Source: Lumbricus rubellus
Lineage: Eukaryota > Annelida > Clitellata > Crassiclitellata > Lumbricidae
Reading direction: 5' to 3'
DNA length: 64,000 nucleotides
NCBI GenBank assembly: GCA_945859605.1
Contig: OX243816.1
Coordinates: forward strand, 31,695,074-31,759,073
Part shown: positions 22,870 to 32,500 of the stretch, piece by piece
Numbering within the stretch: the first letter of the stretch is position 1
Layout of the letters: every line of letters starts with the position of its first letter
Notes under the pieces: model-generated
Told to the model about the DNA's origin: nothing
The model's database searches: none
The model's input: only the letters and a program-made list of their open reading frames with translations
Made by a program: the position numbers and the translations under genes

Positions 22870-22980
22870 AACAACAGACAGACAAACAGACAGACACACA
22901 GACAGACAAGCAGACAGATAGACAGACAGACAAACAGACATACAAACAGACAGACAAGTAGACAGACAAACAGACAAATA
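22710..22980. repeat. CAGA tetranucleotide repeat
   Basis: Interrupted ACAG units with ACAA and ACAC variants, ending about 330 bp beyond the TMEM26 stop. Confidence 0.95.
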
Positions 22981-23309
22981 AAGGTAACGTTGAATAGTCG
23001 GCTATATTATGATTGTGATGATTATTAAAACAATACAGAGAATTACAGTTGACACATTGTTCTATCATTAAGTAACTGATGATGATGATTCAGTCAGCTG
23101 CTGCTGCTGCACTCAAGTGTGCCTATGATCATTTGCTTCGGCGAATAAATATTATATCCTATGACACTGAAACATACACAGAACATTCTCGAACAGCCTT
23201 CTAGTAATACAAAAATTTCTAAGAGCGTCACATCCTTCGAATAATTATAAAGGATCTTCAAGTTATGATGAATAATTTATGACGACCGGAAAACAGTATT
23301 TATGTTTCT

Positions 23310-25173
23310 TTAGATGATGATCACTTCAATTTCTTCTTCCCTCTCATGTACATCCTTCTCCTCTTCCTCCCATTCCTCCTCTTCATCCTCTTGCTCCTCC
23401 TCTAAGTCATCTTGCTCCTCCTCCTCTTCTTCTTCCTCCTCCTGCTCCTGCTCTTCCTCCTCCTCCTCCTCATACTCCATCTCTCCTTCTTTCGCCCTTT
23501 CCATCTCTTCATCCTGTGATTCATCCAACCATGCTTCGTTGGAATGACCTCCATCATGATCCACATGATCGTTGCTATGTCTTCCATCATGATCTAACTC
23601 CTCTGAATAACCTTCACCGACATCCTCTGGTTGACCTGACACGTCCTCCAGATCGCTCCGCCCCTCATCGCATCCGTTCAGCGCAGTCTCCGCCTCCACG
23701 TTGACCACGCCCCCGTTGCTATGGTTGCTATCGCTGAAATGACGTTTGATGACGTAATCCACGTCACGTGTCTCAACGTCATCATCATTGTTCCATTCAA
23801 CCAGATTCACCTTCGTCTTGTAGTTGTAGTATTCGCAGCTCGTACTCGGGGTCACGTGTCTCCTGCCGCCTAGCAACCGCGTCTTGCTCGTCGTCTGCGT
23901 GACCCTGACGACCTGACCCAGATCGGAGAAGCGGTAGCGCACGGACGGTGGGCGGAGCCTGTCGATTTGAATGACAACGAGGCGGTACAGAAGCAGCAGG
24001 CATACGAGGGAGTTCTTGCACGTGAAGAATATGTTTGTGTAGCTGAGGCAGTCGTACTTGAAGATGAGGACGAGGCGAAGGATGAGGTACGGACCGTCCT
24101 GCATCGATATCGATATGAGGATCCCGTAGAAGTCGGGCGTGCAGCAAGGGTTGCGCCTGCTGGTCGGCATCGACCCCTGGAAGAGCCCACTGGTCGCCGG
24201 TGTGGGGACCAGCCCCGTAGTGCCCCCCTGAAGGTCGCTCTCGCTGACCCTGCTTGGCACGAGACCGGTCTTGTCTCGACGGGCCTTCGATGCTGTGATG
24301 ACGATCATGAATTGGATGAGACTCCATGACCAAATCGACAGAATGACGATGCACAGAGGACGGTTGTAGCGCACCTAGCGAAGAAAGACGCAACGAACAT
24401 TATATGAAGCATTGAACGATCGATTGAACGAATAAACGAATGAACAATCGAAAGAACAACGAGATTACTGACATACTTAAGAGACAGTTGAGTGAATGAA
24501 TGAATGAATGAATGAATTTCTTATTTATTTATTTCTCGCATTTGCTATAAATAATCTCTCTACTCAGCGGCGCTCTCGACTACAGCGCGGACACTGGATG
24601 GGAGTTTCACGCACGAGCAATTGCAAGTGAAGGACTTAGGACTTGATTGATGTCCTTACGCGGCGGCTTGAGTTGTATTCTAACCTAGATCCCTCCCACT
24701 ACAAGGCATCGAACCCACCACTACACCATCGCTTCCCGAAATGAGTGAGTGAGCGAGTGAGTGAGTAAATGAGCGAACGAGCGAGCAAGTGATTGATTGA
24801 GTGAATGCGTGAGCGCGTAAGTGAGTGAGTGAGCAAGTGAGTGAGTATATAGATCATCGTGCCTGTTCCTCCTTAAATGATTCAAAGAATTCAACGATAT
24901 CTCCTGCGGTTCCAATGTAGACGAGCAGAAGTTGTGAGAGTTGGTTGTGCGTCAGTTTTCCCTTCGGAAGCATCCATCTTCCGACGATGAGCAGCAGCAG
25001 CAGCAGCTGTTCCAGCGTCTTCACCCACTCATCCGGCTTCACCTTCGGTATCTTTATCGTCAGCTACACAGAAGAATGATGACGGTCAGCGACACCGTCG
25101 TCGTCATCATCGTCGTCGTCGACATCGTCATCGTCGTCGTCATCGTCGTCATTATCGTCGTCGTCGTCATCAT

Positions 25174-25205
<32 letters not shown>

Positions 25206-26518
25206 TCATCATCATCACCATCATCGTCGTCGTCGTCTTCGTCGTCGTCATCGTCAACGTCGTCGTCGTCGTCATCATTGTCATCGTCTTAGTCATTGTC
25301 ATCGTTGTCGTCGTCATCATCATTGTTGTCGCCGTCTTCGTCGTCGTCGTTATCATCATCATCGTCATCATCATCATCGTCATCATCATCGTCATCATCA
25401 TCATCATGATCATCATCGTCGTCGTCGTTTCGTCGTCATCGTCATCATCATCGTCGTCATCGTCGTCGTATATTCATACATGTATGTCGATCATCATCGT
25501 GTTAGTCGTCGTCTTCGTCATTTTCGTCGTGGTTTACCCAGATAGTTTCCAAGACTTCTTCGTTGTCTTGGTTCGAAGCGGAGACGGAAGTGGATGGGAT
25601 GGGGTAGGATGAAGATACAGAGGAGGTGGAGGAGGAAGAGGAGGAGGATGGGGATGCTACGTGGGATGCTGCTGCAGGACTGCGGTCGATGTATGTATTG
25701 TTCTTCATCTTGATTCTCTCGTCAAGTTCATGAAGTTCAAGGAACCAAATCGTTGGCACCATGCACAACAGGTAGCACGTCACGCTTGGACAAACCCTGC
25801 GACACAAGCAACACAAACTCTATAAAGCCTAAGACGTACACAACTATACAGTGTGTACACTGAATGTATATGTATGTGCAGTCATAATTATACATGATCA
25901 TAAGATTACTAAGCTACTATATATTAATTCTACTGCACTATAATATAATTAATATGTAGGAAAAACTACTACTACTAGGGCCTACTTCAATCACGTATAC
26001 TACCACAACTATCGATTATACTCTGTAATATATAGGTAACAGGTTATAGGTGTATGTATAATTATGTATAATATATATGTGTACAACTGTACATGTATAT
26101 ACCTTACCTTGTGTTAGGAGATGACTGCTATGCTTACAGGGTTTGGTTTTGAAACGCCATCGTGAATACTTGTGCATTGAAATTTGAACACTGCAGGCAC
26201 TATAGAAGTCACTATTTACGATTGCAATACATGCGAATATAAATATTATATGGATCAATCAATCACCAAATCTTTTATTGCAGTCGTTTTAAGGCACAAG
26301 CAGTTACGACATGCAGATGACAGTAATGACGACCGGATTGTTGAACAAAGAAAAATTATTATTATTATTATTTTATTGCTCTGCTAGTTGAGGTTCTTAC
26401 ACAGTAATCGTGTAAAGGTGGAATAAGGCTCGAACCCGTAGACGGTAGACCTATAATTTTATAGGCCCACATCCCGGCGGCTTGCACGGTGGTAGGCCTA
26501 ACCAAGCGGCTACCGTGT

Positions 26519-26595
<77 letters not shown>

Positions 26596-29500
26596 GCGCA
26601 CGCACGCACGCACACACACACACACACACAGCTATTATTATACAGATTACAAGAATAAGGCTAATGAAGGATCGGAAATTCCTTTCTTCTGCCACTCGCA
26701 TCGAAAATCGGTCTCTGGAGGGCTCTTTTGTTCTTCTTATGGTCGGTCTTTAGCGCTGCTCTTGCCATATAAAAAAATTATATGCTCACAGTATAGTATA
26801 CATGTATCACCGACAACAGTTTTACTGTGCAGAGGGGGGGCCGTAGTCTAATACTTGCTTGCATAAATCTCTGTATATGCATTATGCAATCGTCCCTACA
26901 TGTATGTGAACGCCAGTATCATGTTGGCCGGCTGGCGTGCAATTAAATAGGAATCTGACAGACAATTGACATTGTATAGCGCTATAATATTTGTGTAGGC
27001 GCGCACTCGTGCGGCGGGCATCAGCAGAGGGAGAGGCAGGTGCGCGCGACCCATTGAAGAGCCATCGCCGCACTCTGTCGAGGGCTCTTGTCCTGTCAGC
27101 CACTGATGGATGAAAGCATGGAGCAATGGACGACGGGTAAAGAGGGGAAGGAGGAATCGATGGCGGCGGCGGGGAGCTCGGGGAACGGCGGCGGCGGCGG
27201 GGCGGGCGGACGTGGATTAATCAGCCAAGATCTCCTCGTACAGTGGCTTCGATGAATGTGAACAACTTTCGGCGAGGCTATGAAGAGGCAGGAAGGGAAG
27301 CATGGGGAGGGGGAGGAAAAGCGGCAGAGGAAAGGCGGTATGGATGAAAAGAGGCATGGAGGGATAGAGATAGTGGGAGGAAAGGAGGAAATCGAGGCAC
27401 AGAGCTAGGAAAGATGCATGTAGGAAGAGAGGCGTGGATAAAAGGAGGCACAGGGGGTGACATGGGGAAGCACGAAGGGTGGCACACGGAGAAAAGGAGG
27501 TATGGGAAAGAGAGAGATATGGAGGGAGCCTCAGGGAGGTACACTACCCACGAGATAGGGATACACGGAGAAAGAGAGACACGTAGGAAGGAGAGCACGG
27601 GGGAAAAGGAGGCATGAAGGAAGAGAGGTATGGGTAAATAGAGCTTGCATGGAATAAGTTATCAGAAACAATTCTCTCGGTCTCACGGTCATTTCCTGAT
27701 TTGTTGGAAACTGTCTTAAAGCGAAAGTCTTGTTCTCTTGTAGAAGCGGATTCTGCAGTATTGTTCTCGCTCAAACTGTCTTTACTTCTTAAATTATTGC
27801 GCTATACAATTGTCCTACAATAATATTATTGTCCTGGGTCGATATGACCACATATAGTATATTACAGACATATACGAAGCTCCTCCCACTTTGTGTAATT
27901 AGGTCAAAAAGCGCCGCCTCGCGGTCCTGGGGTTAGAAAGCTCGCGTGGACAGCGTTATAGCCGCTGACTGTTTGGCTTGGTGTATGGTAATCTACAAAT
28001 CTTTAAGTTTAAAGTAGGCCTATCACTCGAAAGCCAAGCTCAGTGCACCAGCTTATTCACAAGTGTTGTGTCTAGTCAGAAGGGTTGTCCGGTTACCGCG
28101 ATTACCAAAGGATCAGAGGTGGCGGAATAGCTGCTAAGGTGGGCGTTATAGCCGCTGCTGCTGATCGTTTGGCTTGGTGTATCGTAATCTGATGATGATT
28201 ATGTTTCTCTGCCCAATGATGGGTAAGTAACTTGATCAAGGTCGCTCCGCAGCAGCTTGCGCTACCGCGTCCCATGCGTGCTAGCCCGAGATATCTAAAT
28301 CTCTGAGTGTCAACTCCCAGCCCGGGGCTTAAACCGCAGTTCTATACAACCAACAGACGTATGCCGCTCGCTTACCGGTGTAACTAATTAGGCCAGTAAC
28401 TAGGCCAAATCTCTAAGTATCACTCGAAAGCCAAGCGCAGTGCACCAGCTTATTCACGAGTGCTGTGTCTAGTCAGAAGGGTTGTCCGGTTAGCACGATT
28501 GTCAGAAGTTCAGAGCAGCTGTTAAAGTGGGTGGCGTACGTTTAGGTAGAGAATATTATTGGAAGGTGAATGATCAGGTGTTCAGATCAGATCTTCCTCT
28601 TCTCCAATTCCTTATCCTCCTATTTCCCCCTCTTTCTGCAAGCCTCGAACTCATCCTTCTCTCCTATTCCTTCTTCTTATTGCCATCCCTTATTTACTTT
28701 TCCTTGTCCTTCTGCATGCCGTTACATCTTCTTTCTCTTCCTACAATTTCCTTCTCTTGCACCTGCACTCTTCTTAGCTTCCTCCGCCATTGCCTTTTTC
28801 TTTCTTCTACTTCTCACCTTAGTCCCTACACCTTCTGATCTCTTTTGACCTTCAATCCCTGTTCCTCCTATTCCTAATTGTCTAATGCACAACGGGGAAG
28901 CAAACAGAAAACCATAGGGAGGCTATTCCAAATAGCTGGACCAGCCACCAAGAATGCTCTTCACTGTACAGTTGTAGTAATAATATTGCAACAGACATAA
29001 ATTTTACACTTTTTGCAGGATACAATGTATAATCCCAGCTATACAGGTTTGATCAATGTGACAACCAATATGACATTTTCAGACCATTTAAGACCGTGTC
29101 CATATATCAAGGATGATCCTAGAAAGAAAACTGCCGGACCTAATTACACAACATGGTCATCAACTACAATAACTCACGACAATCCTACCAAAGTCGTAAA
29201 CTTATTTGCAATTAAGCTAAAGTCTGTGGTTCACGACAATCTTTAAAAAGTTGTAAACTTAAGTGCAATAAGTAAAGCTAAGTAAAGTCAGTGGTTCACA
29301 ACTCAAGATAATATACAAAAGCTGTAAACTTAAGTGCAGCTTTCTATATAGGATAAAAGCAATCCAAGCTATTTTCTAGTTAATTTATTTGGCCGGCATT
29401 AAATTAATAAGTTCAGATTCTGCGGTCTTCACTCACGAATTAATGATTTCTTGGAGACAGATGCCATTATAATGCTGTCCACATACCCTAGAAAGGTTTG

Positions 29501-32500
29501 ATTAATGTGGCAACCAAAATGAGATTTTCTATTTCAGTTTATAAGTCCTCAATATCAGTTCGAATTCCATTTTCACTGGATTAACTGTTTTCGAGGTTCT
29601 GCTGCTGAAGACTGTGGGGTCTTGAAAACTTTGAGTTTGCATTCAGTTTTTGTTGAGGTTTGCTGTGTGACAGTAGGCCCTACTGTTGACAACCAACCGT
29701 TTGGATCTAAAGATAAAATTCAACGTTCACAATCAGAAACAATGAAAGATTTATGCATAAGGCAACAAGTCACAGCTAATGAATACACCTGGTTTAATCC
29801 TGTGATTATCAACCTACACTCAATTGATGGCCTTAAATTAGACTCTTGTCACTGTTTTGAAGTAGCCACATTAATGGTCCTTTGATCATGATCAGTGGCT
29901 GCTGCTGATGATGAAAGTTTCACGAAATTGAACTGATGCACAAAATTAGATGCCTACAATTCCTCCAATATTAGGTTGGTCAACATTACGAATGTCATAT
30001 GTCAGATCATTAGCAACTACAAAAGCATTCAGTGTCAACATTTTCGTTCATTAAAAATGTTAACAATTTAAAATAGATACACTTTTGAAATAGCATTGAC
30101 CTATTGTAATTATAAAAAATATTGACAAAATGACGATTGCATGGTGTGTCGCCAAATGAGTTTAGGTGTGTCGCGCACAGAAAAAGGTTGAGAACCTCTG
30201 TCATACACTATACAGTTGGAAAATGATAAATATTAGCTAGTGGATTCGAAATTCACAGTCAAAATGCAGCAATTAACAACATATCTAGAATTTGCAGTTA
30301 TAGAAATAGAGGCAATAATATAGCCGCTATCCCGAAGACTGCGTGCCTGTATACAAAACAATATGATTACCAATGACTTGGCTGAAATAGAGTGCTGCGA
30401 CCTGTCAGTCGCATGGATCCATGATGCAATACGCTCAGTAAGTAAGTCTTCTTCTTTAGGTTCTCTGCCAAGCGGCACGTCCAAAGTCTCCACGTTTCAC
30501 GCTGTTGTACCATGTCCTTCAGTTCTCTGTATTCCTCTGCCATCAACAATGGATCAGTAAGTAAGTCATCAACGATAACTAAACTAAGTAAAACGATCAG
30601 GTTTATAAAAATTACAAACGAGTGAAAATATGCAGTAAATACGAATAAATAGGTTTGAAAGCAAACAAAACCAAATGTGTATTTTAGCATTGCTAATATA
30701 AATATTTACCCCGATGAATGAAGTTAGGAGTTTGGTAAACGTGTATTTTAGCTTCGTAAATTATTCGCTCGTTGCAGCATAGTAATTTTTAATCAATCCA
30801 ACTTCTAGTTTGGCGAGAAACCCGTGCAATAGAAAATAATTTACGACGCTAAAATACATGTTTACCAAAAGTTTCCGTCTGCAGGATTTAGAACATTTAA
30901 TCATCACCCTTTTAATTCTTTTTATATATCTGCACTTCACCAAATTGTTCTATTAACTTACTTAGCACACATGATAGTATTCTTTTTAATTACTTACTTA
31001 CTGAGCGCACTGCATTATATGATGAAGTTTTTATAAGGCCGCAGTGCTCTATTTTAGCGATTTCTTGGGTGGACATACTGTTTACATGAATAGGCACTCA
31101 GTCTTCGGGATTACCGATCATCAGCTTGGCTAGCCAAATAGTCACCGTCGGCTCACCGCACGAACTCTTCGATTCATTTTCGTTCCTCTGCTCTCAGAAA
31201 TCCCCACCGGAGACGCATACATAAGTCTAGTCATCGTGGTAGCATGCGTATAACGTTAGTTAGGACCCGCGCTGGCATGCCTGTCCAAGCCGGTTGATCA
31301 ACTAATCTCCAGCTGTCTCACATGAACACCTCACGAGGCTCACGGTGATTTGAAAATGCAACAGTTCTTACCTCTCGGGATTCTTCGGAAATCTTACAAA
31401 AGCTCAATTTCTTTTTTAAACATTATAATAAGTATATAAATATCGATGTGAACGACAGAACATCCCTTGCGATTAGACGCCATTTTTGTCTGTTTCGCTA
31501 CATCGTCGGTAGGTGGACTGATTACTGAATTTAACATGGGAAGTGGGAGGAGCTTCGTATATGTCTGTAATATACTATATGTGATATGACCATGTTGCTA
31601 TTGAACCCCAAATTGCTTCCTGGATACGCTGCAGAGATGTTCGCGAAATACAATTTTGAAGTTTTATGGACGGTTTCTGATTCCCATCATGCACAGCGGC
31701 AGCCACTCAACTGTAGACTCAAACTCAACATTTAACTCTGTGTTCACCGCAATTTACAAATCAGTGCAGTGCTTTAAGCAGGGAGGAAAAGTGGCACAGA
31801 GGAAGACTTCCGGCTTTAAGGCAACGACGCCACCACTACACCACCGCGCCCCACAAATGTATGTATGTATGTATGCATGACGATTGCATGTATGTATACA
31901 TGTATGTATGCATGTATGTATGTATGTATGTATGTATGTATGTATGTATGTATGTATGTATGTATGTATGTATGTATGTATGTATGTATGTATGTATGTA
32001 TGTATGTATGTATGTATGTATGCATGTATGCATGTATGTATGTATGTGTATGTATGCGCACTTGTTATAGCGCCAAAGCGCTGAGTAATTGCGAGTGAAG
32101 GAATTGTGGGGCGCGGTGGTGTAGTGGTGGCGTCGTTGCCTTGGAGTCGGAAGGTTCGAGGTTCGAGTTTCGAATCCACCTCGCCGCGTATAGGGCAATT
32201 CCACCGTCACTGACGTAACATTCAGACAGAAATGTTGCTTCGTTTTTAATTCTAGCAGACTATCATATCACTGCTTTGCCAAAAATTTTATGCCAAATTA
32301 TTTAACTATATAAGCCTTCTTAAAAGACAAAAAATATTTGGCCGGAAATATTTATGGGTATTTTTAAAAACAGTTTTTGAGTGTCGTCACTGACGTAACG
32401 CGATTTGGACACCAAAATTATTGCATTTCGTACACGCATTAAAATCTTCTGAAACATCACTGCAAAAATTTTATTAAAGTTTTTAAAATTATTAGTACAA

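Larger units (their letters stand above)
16500..23309. other. Gene-poor stretch between mariner copies and TMEM26
   Basis: Apart from the repeats listed, 16500-16740, 17150-18260, 18530-19130, 19350-20880, 21320-22040 and 22990-23309 contain AT-rich DNA. No frame there has recognisable similarity or splice-supported extension. Confidence 0.5.
27850..31582. mobile_element. DNA transposon-like element, 3.7 kb, in TMEM26 intron 1
   Basis: ACATATAGTATATTACAG and 24 further identical bases at the left end are matched by the exact reverse complement ending at 31582 (42-bp inverted repeats). The direct repeat GATATGACC lies just outside both ends (27841-27849, 31583-31591), indicating one insertion. 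No frame longer than about 110 codons is seen inside and none resembles a known transposase. The interior holds a duplicated segment (28021-28097 and 28416-28492), a hAT-like end at 30177-30200 and a short fold-back at 30731-30872. Probably a large non-autonomous element that has collected other insertions. Confidence 0.8.

Noticed and set aside
24941..25612. 223-codon plus-strand ORF rich in Val and Ile
   Set aside because: Antisense shadow of TMEM26 exons 2-3 and the CGT/CAT intron repeat.
29622..29885. 87-codon ORF in the 3.7 kb element as a transposase piece
   Set aside because: No catalytic motif or zinc-finger pattern visible; too short to claim.
30367..30690. 107-codon minus-strand ORF in the 3.7 kb element
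   Set aside because: A short hydrophilic segment but no recognisable family; left unassigned.
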